Assembly (NCBI GenBank): GCA_028023455.1
Contig: JAQFVV010000151.1
Span: 651,001-715,000, forward strand
DNA length: 64,000 nucleotides
DNA from: Epiperipatus broadwayi
Taxonomy: Eukaryota > Onychophora > Udeonychophora > Euonychophora > Peripatidae
Direction: 5' to 3'
The translations under genes were made by a program, and so were the position numbers. The stretch's first letter is position 1. Each line of letters starts with the position of its first letter. The notes beneath the pieces are model-generated. The model was given only the letters and a program-made list of their open reading frames with translations, was not told the origin of the DNA and ran no database searches. Shown in pieces: positions 36,390 to 48,189 of this stretch.

Positions 36390-38720
36390 AAAGTTCATCA
36401 TCATCTCTTCCAAATATTATTGAAACATTGCAGAATGAAGATGTCTTCAAATTTAATAGTTTCTCGGATCCAGAGTCTCTTCTTTTACATTACATCAGCA
36501 AACTTCCTTATTTCATCCATCAATTTTACATATGGTCTCTCCTTGTCTTTTACAATCCTTTGGGCAATTTAAAATTTCAACTACCATCTATTATCATTTC
36601 TTTTGGGATGTCCAATCCAGCTCTACTTTAGTCTCTTAATTATTTCAATGATATCAGTGATACCTGTTTGTTTTTCATCATATATTTCATGTATTGCACT
36701 TTTGTTAAATGTCCAAATCCCAAATCCTTAAGTAAGAATTGATAATATATATATTAAAAATCTTTTTTTCAAGCATATAAGCAATTTTCCTCTTAATATT
36801 ATTATTTCTACTAAAAAGACTCCATTCAAGTTTAATTCTATGATTAATTTCATCCATTCTGTTTTCATCTGTATTAATAATTTAATCCAAGGTATTTGTA
36901 GTTGTTAATTTTTTCTAATTCATGATTATCAATCTTTATTTTCTTCTTCTGAAAAAATTGATTGAACATTAATTTAGTCTTTTTGGAATTTATTTTTAGT
37001 CTTATTTTCTTAATTTTATCTGATAATGCAGCATTTTATAGCTTTCTGAAACATTATTTGTAAAAAAAAAAAAACCCAGACCATCTGCAAATTCTAGATG
37101 ACTTAAATAATCTCTATTTATTTTTATTCCCTTAGCTCCCAATTTAATTCATACAATAATTCTTGTAAAAATGCTGTAGAAAGTTTTGGAAATACGGAAT
37201 CATTGCTACCATTTAATGTAATCACTGTTGTAGCACTTCAATAAATATTTTTCAAAATTTGTCAATATGTCACATTTATAACTATAACTTGACATGTCAG
37301 ACTTTAATCATAATGGAAATGCTTATAAAACCAAATGGTTGTTGACAATATACAAATCCAAAACTAAATAATTCATATTCATTGATTCTTTTTATAACTT
37401 TTCTCAATACTTGGATGTGATCCATTTTGCTAAAACCATTTTTAAATCCAGCTTTTTTTTTTTTTGTAAATTAGAAAATCCAAAGTTTACTGTAAATGTG
37501 CTGTAATTATCTTGGTAAAGATTTTGTATAGAACTGATAGGTTTGTAATTTCTAATATCTTCTCCATCATCTTTCTTGAACATCAATATTACTACTGCAT
37601 TCTTCCAATCATTTGCTACATCTTTATCATTTAGATGTTTGGTGTATAACTTCGCCAACAATTTTTCTATTTCTTCATCTGCTTAATAATTCCATCATTT
37701 TCTGAAGCTTTCCCCTTTTTCATATATTTAATTGCATATTTAATCTCTTCACTTAAAATAATTGGCAAATTAAAGAATGTACTAAATATAGTGGATACTT
37801 TATTTTATTATTCTTTATTACTAGATAATTATTTGTATAACTTATTTCATATTCTCCTTTTTAGTAATAATTCCATTTCTTACGACAAAAACAAATTTCC
37901 TTCGAATATAAAGACATTTATATTTTATAAGATTTTTATTTTCTTCTATAGCTTTTCTTATCAATTCACAATTATAGTTTTTTAATATCATTATTAATTC
38001 TTTTTTGTATCATTCTACAGAACTCCAGATATTCAATTCTTGTTAATAGATCTTTTTTTTAAATTCCATATTTTTTCCTTTTCTTCATACATTGTATTGT
38101 CTGAGTTGAAAATTTATTGACAAACTGCTGCTTTTTTGTATCAGCTTTCTTTGTTGCAGTTTCGAATAATGTATGTTATCATCTTATTAATTTTAATCAA
38201 ATCTGAAATATCTTCAGAGTCTGTCAATATTTTAAAACGATTTGTAAATTCTAATTTAGATTCATTGGAGTATTTCTGAAGGCAAAGATTTTCAATTGTT
38301 AATACTGTTTTTCTTGATATTTTTTGTTTTTAATTTTGCATTAACAAGTGTCTTAGATTTCACTAATCAATCGTCACTTTTTTGTATTGAATCTATTAAA
38401 AACATTACAATCTTGAAATACATATTTCCTGTTAGCCAAAACATAATCCAGATCTGCTGCCCTTCATTTAGATGCTTGCATGGACATTTCTGCTTAGCAT
38501 TTTTCTCAAAAAAAATAATTTAATTTTTTTTTTCTACAAATTCCACAAGTCTATCCCCTCTCTCATTTCTGTCACTATAACCAAATTAAACCATAGGATT
38601 TTCATCTTTCAATCATTTATCAATTTTAGTATTAAAGTCTCCCGTGACTATTCTAAAATGTTGTTTGATCTAATCAGAATCACAGTGTATATATTCATCT
38701 TCTAGATCAACTAGCATTAA
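36390..38720 (-). pseudogene. Decayed RTE-like LINE, minus strand (copy D)
   Basis: The best preserved reverse-transcriptase fragment of the family lies at 37404-37661: DWKNAVVILMFKKDDGEDIR, then NYKPISSIQNLYQD. Upstream on the minus strand at about 37690-37740 is a KGKASENDGI segment, matching the NGKAPGxDGI motif of LINE reverse transcriptases. The endonuclease motif TGDFNTKID is at about 38615-38645. The 3' terminus with catcatctcttcc is at about 36398. Several stops and frameshifts; not coding. Confidence 0.8.
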
Positions 38721-39210
38721 GTCCACAGCAGTGGTTAAATAAGTTACTATTATAATAACATATCCAGAACTCTAATAAAAGTTCACATGCTCACATGAAA
38801 GGAAAAAAAACATTACTCATCAGTCATTGATATTTTGACTCCTATATTGACTTCTGAAATAAGAACCTAACTTCTCTGAGGAATAAGTTAAAAGAAAAAG
38901 ATAATTTCTTTATCCTCATATGCTATTGCATACTTACACATGAAAATTATATTATATAGAATTTCATGTTCAAAAATATTGTTTCCAAATTATTCTACTT
39001 TCATCATCAAAAAGTTAAGATTTTATGCCAGAGAAGTTTCCTTTTTTCTTAATTCTTTTTTTGCAGCACCGACATATTGTCATGTACATTATGTCGTTTT
39101 AATTATTTAATTCTTTCTTATACTCATGATTATTAAGTTTATACTTGTCTTTAATAATTTGTTTGCATATATTTTAAAAATTATATACTGAATTATACTA
39201 AACTAGAATT
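38721..39210. other. AT-rich spacer
   Basis: Nothing recognised. Confidence 0.4.
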
Positions 39211-39225
39211 AACAAATAAATTTTA

Positions 39226-39334
39226 GTCTTGTGTTGGTGGTCGAGAGGTCAGTGCGACTGCCTTGCACTTGCAGGCAGTTGCCCAAGTTGCGAGTTCGCA
39301 TCCCGGCTGATGCTATGACACTTAAAAAAAAAAC
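39226..39334 (+). mobile_element. tRNA-derived SINE with target duplication and A tail
   Basis: The body begins gtgttggtggtcgagaggtc and resembles a class II (Leu/Ser-type) tRNA: D-arm box A region, a ctgcc...ggcag anticodon-like stem, a long variable part and box B gagttcgcatcc. It ends cttaaaaaaaaaa. The 15-mer aacaaataaatttta flanks it exactly (39211-39225 and 39335-39349). A second copy lies at 44.6 kb. The exact duplication and high GC against the background point to recent insertion. Confidence 0.85.
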
Positions 39335-39349
39335 AACAAATAAATTTTA

Positions 39350-40320
39350 ATTTTTTTTTATGTAAGAAAAGTTGTATAAAATGTAGTCTTGAATTAAAAT
39401 TGTCAGACACATATTCTTTACATCCTCTTAAGCTATTTAGAACTTGACTTGTCATGATGAATTTTTGATCATTAACAAATACTAGTATGATAATAAAAAC
39501 TGAGTTTTTAAAAAGTGAACAGTATACCCGGCTAATGTAAACCATGGCTTTAATGAATCCTTTTCATAATACAATATTGAAATGATGTATTCCTAATCAT
39601 GACTTTAATGTAATATTATGTTACAATTTTATTCTTGATTACTATTTTGAAAAAGCTTATTCATTGATTAAACAACATTTATACATCATTTATTGAACAA
39701 TATGAGTAATTTCTTATTAAAAATTATACTACATATTAATTTATTTATCATCTGTGAAATATGAAATTTTTCTTAACAAAAATATCAATATAAATAAAAT
39801 ATAAATATCAGAAATTGAAAGTTATTACAATTCAATTTCTTAAAAACATTTATTTGATATCATCTTTACATATGTACATTAATGATTAACACTAATCATT
39901 TATTAGCTTAGAGATTATATTATATTTTCTAGATTAAATATATCTATTCTTAAATAAAAACATATTATTAGTTCCACCCCCTATCTTTTTTCTACTCATG
40001 CATCCTCTCTTAGATAAGCTACTACTTTTATTTCTACACCCATTTCAAACTTATAGATAAAAACTTCTTTTTTTAAAAAAAAAGCAAGTGACCACCTCCT
40101 CCCCCAATGAATTTTTCTGGATGAATCAGTCACCTGCATTTGGTTAAGATCATATTCTTCCACATGTTCTCATCACAGTTGTGTTTATCTTTAGCGAATT
40201 ACTATAGTTTAATTTCAAATAATAAAATTTCTTGAACACATCCATTTGTATTTAAGGATATGTTAATCTTTAATCAAATTTAAAGTTTATATCTAACCAA
40301 TAAAAAAAAAATTTCATAGA
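39350..40320. other. AT-rich spacer
   Basis: No gene or repeat recognised. Confidence 0.4.
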
Positions 40321-40322
40321 TT

Positions 40323-40437
40323 ATTGTTGGGAATTCATAAGAAGATCAAGCATGGAAGTGACAGAGCTGAAGTACAGTTCACAAACTTTGCGCTCCAGAG
40401 TCTGCCAATCTATCACTGTCCCGCACTAAAGATAATA
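40323..40437 (-). repeat. SINE-like repeat, second family (best copy)
   Basis: Minus strand: gcgggacagtgatagattgg, then cagactctggagcgcaaag, then cagctctgtcacttcc. The head loosely resembles tRNA-derived SINE heads. No target duplication identified. Confidence 0.5.
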
Positions 40438-40540
40438 ATGTCAAATGAGCATATTAAAGAAATGTAGCATTTTGTAAATTAAATTGTAATACTTTGCTAT
40501 ATATAAATACTAAATTATGATGAAATAAAAATGTGGATGG

Positions 40541-40640
40541 ATATGACTTGAACTAACTGAGAACAACTGGTTCAGTCAGAAATTCATACTGGAGATTATT
40601 TGCCTTTTCAAATGTCTTTATTCATGTGTGTAGAAATAAA
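40541..40640 (+). repeat. Family C hammerhead fragment
   Basis: Matches the family C core in order: aactaactgaga, aactggttcagtcagaaattc, then actggagatt. Core bases are partly lost (CUGAGAA). Orientation is opposite to the copy at 41.4-41.6 kb. Confidence 0.45.
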
Positions 40641-41416
40641 AGTTTTCTAGTATATCTAAATTTGAAAGTTATAAAATTTTAATTTCTTTGCTCATATATG
40701 GATCACCTTCTTTATTTCATTCTTTGCATTTTTTATAGCAGCAACTTAAGTATCTTTCTTAAGAATATATGTAGTTTCTTTCACTTCAGCAATATCTTTC
40801 AAAATGAACATCTCACTTTTTCTAAATTTATAATATATATACTACAGAAAAAAATTATATAATCATTTTTAGTTTTTTATTTGATTTTTCACTTTTATTT
40901 ACTCTTTAATTTTCTTTAAATAATATAGTTGAATTATCAAATCAATATTTTAATCTTTTTTCTCCCTTTTAAACATGTATTTTAAAAAAATGCTTAATCT
41001 CATTTTATTAACCTAGTTTTTAAATTCTAACTTTATGAATGCCTTTTTTTAAAAAATCTTACTTTCATCTATATTATAACTGGTATCACTTCAAATCATA
41101 CAATATCTTTAATTTTTAATATTTTTTCTTGACAGCCAAGTAAAACTTAAAAGTTATCTATTATACATTTCTAACTCTACTATTACATTTTGAAATATTT
41201 ATAGGTACCAAACTTGCTATATTCACAACATTAACACCAATCACTTCAAACAAATACAGGAATGATTGTTATTAATCATGTATTAAACTAGAGAGTATCA
41301 CTAACTCAGATATAAACTTTAAACCTCAATCAAAAATTAATATATGTTGTTGTTTTTTTTAAATAAACATAAATACATGGAGTAACTCATAATATTTCTG
41401 TAATGTAATTTACATT

Positions 41417-41610
41417 AGGGACTGATTTCTATTCACTTTTAACACTTTGTGGATGGATATAATCAAAAACATATGACCAAAGACATGAAAAAGATCTATG
41501 ATCCCCAAGATGCATGTTTTTATGCTGAACCACCAGTTATCAGTTGGCCCAGACCACAATCTCTTTCACATACCTTTATCATTGTTCAGTATATATACAG
41601 ATATCAAATT
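41417..41610 (-). repeat. Family C hammerhead element, single copy
   Basis: Aligns with 25547-25745. The ribozyme region at 41498-41556 (minus) reads CCAA, CUGAUAA, a poor stem II, AAAA, ACAUGCAU, C, UUGGGG. Core G8 and G12 are changed, so it is inactive. Confidence 0.55.
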
Positions 41611-41723
41611 ACTAGTTTAATTATTAATATGGAATAAATTAACTTCATTTGTCTTTTTTCATGTATAATATCTTATTAAATACATTTAATACTTCCACTC
41701 CATTAGATACCTATAAAAGATTA

Positions 41724-41810
41724 GGACTTGGACCAATTGAAGAATGATGATTCAACATGAAATGCATCTTAGAAATCTTTTTGTCTTCCCAAATGTCTTC
41801 ATTTATATAT
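41724..41810 (+). repeat. Family C hammerhead fragment
   Basis: ggaccaattgaagaatg, then caacatgaaatgcatctta. Retains GAAA, a UGCA stem III and the CCAA/UUAG stem I region; C3 of the core is U. It forms a loose inverted pair with 41417-41610. Confidence 0.45.
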
Positions 41811-42660
41811 TTTTTAAGAATATTTGGCAGAGTGGAAGTTTTAAGTATATTTCTCTATATTTGACAATGAATATACATAAATTTAAAATTCATTTTTCTT
41901 TACTACAAGAAAAGGAAATGTATAAAAATTAAACATCAACAAATTTCAATATTAATTATTATAATATAAAAGTATGATTAAGTGTAGAAAACATAGTTTT
42001 TTATGTATTTTCCTATAATGTGTTCAATAATTAAAAATTGACTAATCAAAGACATTTGGAGTGAATCTAGTAACTATAAAACAATCAAATTTGAGAAACT
42101 ATTTTAAAAACTACCAAATGAGGGGGAAGGAAGGCGAGACTTTATAATTATAAATGATAAAACTAATTTTGTTTATATAAGAAGTGAATAGTTATAAAGA
42201 AAAATGTCAGCACAAAATGTATTATTAAAAAAAAAAATTGCTGTAAATTTTGATGAATAAAATGCTCATTACAAGAAAGTTATAAACCTAGAAATCAGAG
42301 ATCACAGAGAGGAAGTTGACATCTCTTTAACATATTGAAGATATTATAATTATTATGTGGTAGCAGAATATGTATATACCTATACAATGGTAGGAAAAGT
42401 TTTATGTATAGTTTCACAATTGTTGGATTATGAATAATCAATAATTAATTTCCTGATTTTTATTTACTTAATGTATAGATATTTTTTAGACATCTCACCT
42501 GAAAACATTCCAATCAAGGAGATAGATTGTCTAGTGGCTGGCTCTATTAAATTTTTCTCTTCTGCAAATACAGCATAAATTGGACAATCATTAACTAAAG
42601 TATTTCTTAATAACAATAAACTGTTAAACTTCTAGTTTAAACAATTTGAAAAGACAATGT
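41811..42660. other. AT-rich spacer
   Basis: No gene or repeat recognised. Confidence 0.4.
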
Positions 42661-42667
42661 CCAGATG

Positions 42668-42715
42668 CTCAGCCTCAGACCAGTATTTGGCTTTTGACTT
42701 TATCAGTGAGACTTG
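42668..42715 (-). ncRNA. Hammerhead-like motif (family B3)
   Basis: Minus strand: CUCA, CUGAUAA, a decayed stem II (AGUC AAAAGCC), AAAUACUGGUC, then UGAG. Stem I UGAG/CUCA differs from UGGG/CUCA of family B2 by an A-U for G-U change, so the pairing is kept. Core G8 and GAAA are altered. Confidence 0.4.
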
Positions 42716-42719
42716 GGAC

Positions 42720-43654
42720 TCAGAGTTGAAAGGAATACAGACATGAATCAAGTCTCATTAATAAAAATGAAAACAAGAAATCAATCTGAGAATAGAGATT
42801 TAAATACTAAGAATATAAATGTTATATGAATCTGATAATTATTGTTTACTCAAGCTTCAACTAGATGGCATTAGAGTGAAGCATTGATATTAGATATTAA
42901 GGCTATAGAATTGACAAAGATTATGTTGTGGAAATGAGATGGAGCAGAATATGGGAAAACTTAGAGTGGGGAATGGAAAATTAAGTGGCTAACAGGTTTA
43001 TCTGGGCATAATTGCTTAGATATCCTTGACTTCGTTTAAGGAGAAGCCACAGTACATCACATCACATATCTATGTGTTTCAGAGACTTTTAAATTTCATT
43101 TCTAATGCAGATAAATACAGTGATAATGGATGCTATTAAATGTTTCCACTAATGTCTAAAAAGATTAAATGACTTTACTGTTAGATTTTTTTTTAAAAAA
43201 TTTTGTCCCACAAAAATTCCATTACTAGTGCCATAATTCAGATTGTTCAAAAAGTTCCTTCCCTGAGCATGTAGAAAGGAGATATTGATTTGACGTTTGT
43301 CTTATATGGTGAAATTAAAACTCGAGTTAATAATAATCTGATCTACTTATTACTTTTTTTTGTGGGAAACAATTACAAAGGATTGGATTTGAGTAGGTCA
43401 TTAATATTTCTCATGGTAACTTTTTAGTTATATATACAAAAGTTTAGTGTGAAAAAGTTTTTTCCCAAACAAAAACACAGTATTCAGTAATATCTTTTTG
43501 AAAAATCAGCATTTATATATTTTTGTGATTTTATAATTTGTAATTTAATTAATAAAAAGTGTTTCATAAGATAAAATCTGTTTTCTATATGAATACATTG
43601 TTTTTCCACAAATAACAATATTATTTCCAGATCTTTTATCCCCCAAATAATTGA
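42720..43654. other. AT-rich spacer, probably part of family B3
   Basis: The first part may be the body of the B3 element next to the motif at 42.69 kb. The rest shows nothing recognisable. Confidence 0.3.
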
Positions 43655-43755
43655 GTGACTAAAGTATCATTTGAGCACCAGAAGTGACAGATTGAGCTCA
43701 GTCAAGGAATCTTTAGCTATTAAGTCATCAATCTACCATGGCACTTGAACACAGT
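43655..43755 (-). repeat. SINE-like repeat, second family
   Basis: Diverged copy recognised by the gaatctttagctatt and catcaatctaccatggcac blocks in the family order. Low identity. Confidence 0.35.
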
Positions 43756-44577
43756 AATTTTCCAATAATATGAAAAATAGTAGGTTTTCTCTCAAATGAT
43801 GATTGTAAATAATTTTGTTGAAATATGAAATTCTTACTGTCACTTAATTAAAAATGCAAATTACCATAATTATTGTTTAAATTATCACCTGTTTTCTTTA
43901 ATATTTTTGATTGTTATCTCTAAGTAATTGCAAATTGTGCTTAATTGATTACATCTGTACTCTTATCTTAAAGAGATTAAATACATTTGAGCACATTTTA
44001 AATTATAAATTATTTTGAGAATCATTTTCACCTATATATTTGATTTCTGTGATTTGGCTTATTGGTAATTTTTTTATACCTATTTCATATCTTTTTTTAC
44101 AATTGGGAAATAAGAAAAGAAATTGCTGCATTTCAAAAATCTTCTTTTAAATTAAAAACCTTCTAAGATTTTTCTTATTGTGTAATACAATGAGCTAAGT
44201 GAAAGCTAGGAACATAATGTTTTAGGCCAAGAAATTTTTTGAGGTTTAGATTGTTTTAATTTTGTAGAAAAATTTTTTCCTTCCTTCACAAGATGTTTAT
44301 ACTTATATGGTTTGAAAATCCTCACTTTATGTTATAACTGATAGTATTGTTTTTATTGCAACCAATATAAAGTGATATTTTGTTTTAATAACTCCAAACT
44401 TAAAAAAACATTATTCAGGATAGAATCTTATACTTATTTTATTTGGCTTATGTTTTTTAACCTTTGATATAATATCTTGAATTATTAATATTTATAATTT
44501 TAAAAAGTTTATGCTTCAATAGATTTTTTTTTAATTACTCCAAAATTATTGCATCTTCTGTCAGATTTCACTATAAC
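43756..44577. other. AT-rich spacer
   Basis: Nothing recognised. Confidence 0.4.
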
Positions 44578-44588
44578 TCATAACATTT

Positions 44589-44694
44589 TTTTCCATATGT
44601 CAAAGCATCGGCCAGGAAGCGAATCCGCGGCAACTGTCTGCAAGCAACTGCTTACTTGCAAGGCAGCTGCGCTGACCTCTCAGCTACCAACGCT
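44589..44694 (-). mobile_element. tRNA-derived SINE, minus strand copy
   Basis: Reverse-orientation relative of the 39.2-kb SINE: minus strand gcgttggtagctgagaggtc, then gcagctgccttgc, then gattcgcttcctggccgatg. An A tail (T run on the plus strand) lies next to an exact 11-bp duplication, tcataacattt, at 44578-44588 and 44695-44705. The box B cytosine and several other positions differ from the 39-kb copy. Confidence 0.8.
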
Positions 44695-44876
44695 TCATAA
44701 CATTTGCTTGAAGAATTCCAATATTCTTTATTTTGTGCTTGGCCTGACATCTAGTAGCAAGTAGCATTATACTTGCTTAAAAATTATTGACTTAACAGAC
44801 AGTGAAATAGAGAAACAACAATATTCCAAAGATATATATTCTAAAAGAATCTAATAAAATTTATGTTAAAATTTAA

Positions 44877-45060
44877 ATAAGTTGATAATATGAGGACAAC
44901 TCTTCATTCTAATGCCACCTAATCAATGATTACTAGATGCATAAAAAAAATCTTATCCTCAATATTTAAATCCCCATCTTTAGACCGGTTTCTAACTTTT
45001 GACTATTAATGAACCCGAGATTCAAAATTGGAAAGAATACAAGCTTGCAGTCAGAAACCA
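44877..45060 (-). repeat. Family B3 hammerhead element
   Basis: Contains a hammerhead-like remnant on the minus strand at 44975-45017 (AGAAACCGGUCUAAAG with a palindromic ACCGGU stem III, but a damaged CUGANGA box). Its gataatatgaggacaactc block recurs in the palindrome at 45.26 kb. Confidence 0.45.
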
Positions 45061-45257
45061 CTTTTAATTTATCTGTCCAGCTAAGCTGAAAATCTGAAAT
45101 TCAAATCAGCTTAAGGTTTTGAACTCAAGTTAACCTGCGAAAACAGTTATATAAATCTGAAACCAACTCAGTAAGTATATATTTTATTATTTTTAGTTCT
45201 TCAATTGTAAACAACTTATTCCTTGCCTAGGAATATTAATAACAAATCATCAAATTT

Positions 45258-45377
45258 TCAGCTTAAGTAAGATGATAATATAAGAGCAGCTCTGCATTCT
45301 AATATATCTACCATAAACTTGAATAGACACTGGTGTAGAGAGCTGCTCTTGTATTGTCATATTGCTTAAACTGGGAG
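45258..45377. repeat. Inverted repeat related to family B3
   Basis: Left arm cagcttaagtaagatgataa, then taagagcagctct. Right arm agagctgctcttgta, then ttgtcatattgcttaaactg. Spacer of about 40 bp. The left arm resembles 44877-44925. Confidence 0.55.
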
Positions 45378-48180
45378 TTTAGTGATTTGCTATCTACACA
45401 AATTGATATTTTACTTTCTAGACTTCCATGCAGATATCACGAAATGATCATGTGTGCATAGATTTATCATTGTAAGATTAGATGTTATATATGGATTAGT
45501 TGGTTATTAATATGTTCAAGGAAAGATGAAGTGATAGGGCTATGATAATTTTATCATTTTTATATTGTTACTTGATTTTCCTTAAACCATAATACAAAGG
45601 AATGTACAAGCTCTGGCTTTAAAAATGTAGTCTTGCTTTGAAATCTATAGATTTACATTTCCAAAAAAAAAAACCTACTAAAATCCTTAAACATTGTAAC
45701 TTTAGCAAATCTGAATAACTTATACTTACAACTTCTACATTTATTATCCAGCTGCTTAATATAAATGTCATAGGATCTATTATTTTTGAAGCATTGTGCA
45801 TAATGTTACAGTTTAGTTGGGTATTGCAGATAACTATTCATATTTTTAATTTGCAGGATTGAGTAATATTTCATTTTTTAAATGACTTCTGTGATTCAAA
45901 TTTTTTTTATTCCGTTTTAGAATTTCTTAAATAATGCGGATAATTTTGTAGTTTTTTTTTTGCAATGATCTCACATTTAGGCTGATTCCATCATCCATTA
46001 CTGAAGATTTTTCGGCACTGTACTGCTTATTTTAGAAAAAAAAAATGGTAGTATTGATCTGACATCTAGTGTCACTTGAGCAAAGTAAAAATATCTGATA
46101 TTTGTAAAGCGAATTAATCTCATAAAAAGAAAATATTTCATATGTGTATATATATGAGCATGCAAAATATATATACATTCATCAATAAGAGTAACAAACC
46201 ACACTGTAAGAAAAGATCATTATTTATCCAGAAATTTATGTTACAAACATTACATTTTCATAATTTAAGAAATTCATTGATCAAACTTTTTTAAAATTGA
46301 TTCTTTTGTAAGATATATTTTTCACTTGATATGTATTTCTCATCAATTATTTAATACATATACATTTTTCCTGTGTTTTAATTTTAAAAATTCATTAAAA
46401 TTTGATAGATTTCAAATATTGAGATACTAGGATAAATTATGCCAAGGAGATGACAAACGGTGATGATGATGATCAAGTTTTCTTTTTTTGACATAACACT
46501 CATTTGTCCAGTTATTTCAATCTGTTTTTGACCAACAACCTAACTTGAAGATATAGCTACTGTTTGCAATATGTATATTTTTCAAATCTTTTTCTTAAAC
46601 ATACATTCATCTATAAATGTATTCTGAGCTAAATATATTGCTACTTCCTTTGTTTTTTTTGTTTAAAAAGTTTAATTTAAAGAAACATCATTATTCTTTT
46701 CTTCTACTTTATTTTCTGTTCTTTGCAGAGTAATTTTTTTAAACAGTTGTTTTAGATTTCATTATTAGTAAATATATCAAAGGCAGCAGGTTTTACAAAC
46801 TATTGCAAATCGTTTCCTTCAAATTGCCCGATTCCTGCTTTATAACTCATTCCGTCATTTTTTTTTTTAGTTTTATCATTTCCCTGTATGTTATAAAATC
46901 TGCTCACATAGGCAAAGCTAAAATCGTAATTATTTCTGATTTTTCCTTTTTATACAGATGATAGTGAAATGTTATAATAACAAATATTAAAAAGCCTATG
47001 TAAACAAACGCATTTAAATTCCACATTGAATATTCACTCTAATATTAATAATTCTACATAAATATAAAATAAACTTTAGAATATAAGAATGTCTACACAT
47101 ACTAGACTATCACCAATAAGAATAATATTTTCAATGAGCCATCCATATTTATTATTCAGAGATAGATGTGTAAGATTTTTTTTTTTTATTTAAAGTTTTA
47201 TTCAAAAGTAATAATATTAATTTCCTATTACAACACAGTTGAAGCCCAAAATCCTAAAAGAATTGCAAGTATATTTAAAATAAAAAGGCTTGAGGAAATC
47301 ACATCTAATGTCTAAACATGAACAACGTTATAGACTGATAAATTTAGTAAAAACAAGAATCATTTTGATGACAGTTAAAAGATGCTAGATGGATTTGGTC
47401 TATTCCAAGCATGAAATAAATGATATATAGATTTATTTTTAATTTTATATGATCACACTTTGGTTTTCATTATTAAAATAAAATTTTATTTAGTATAAAA
47501 ATAAATCTTTCCAAATAGTGATATATTTAAGCATTATCATGTAGCAGCATTATGCAAATCTGCAGATTCGTAAGAAATTTTGTTTAAAGTCACAAGAAAA
47601 TTGGGTTCATTGTATCTAATCAGCATTCCGGCTTTTTAATATAACAATTTAACCACACCACCGATTTTGATTTTTCTTAAATTCATTTTGTAAAGTATCT
47701 AGAAAATCCACGAAGTACATCACCTTTTTAGTTAAAGTGATAAAACATAGACAAATAAAGGTGATTAGCATAAAATTCCTTGTTTCCTCAGTGAATTATA
47801 ATTTTAAACTTCCCAATAATTATTTTGATGAGATTGAGTCAATTATTTTGCTTTTGGCAGTTATGACAATCTAAATATGTGAATTTGAATGATGTCTTCA
47901 TTCAAATATTAATACAAAGACAATTGGAATGGAGTTTTGGACAAACAGTATTTAAATGGTGCTGTCATTTTATATTTCAAAAACTGAATTCATTATGTGC
48001 TGCTAATGCTCTATTTTATGTGCAATCATTTTACATTTTAAAATTGTTTTTATAACTATTATTAGCATCCCTAATATAAATAGAAATAAATGAAATTTAT
48101 TAACTTATAAAAAATATTGGATTTTTTTTAAGTTCATTATCTTATTATAGCTGCAGTAAGAATTAATAATGTTATATTAC
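45378..48180. other. AT-rich intergenic region
   Basis: No gene or repeat family recognised. A short gatgatgatgat run at about 46460 is a simple repeat. Confidence 0.4.
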
Positions 48181-48189
48181 AGGTTTTCT

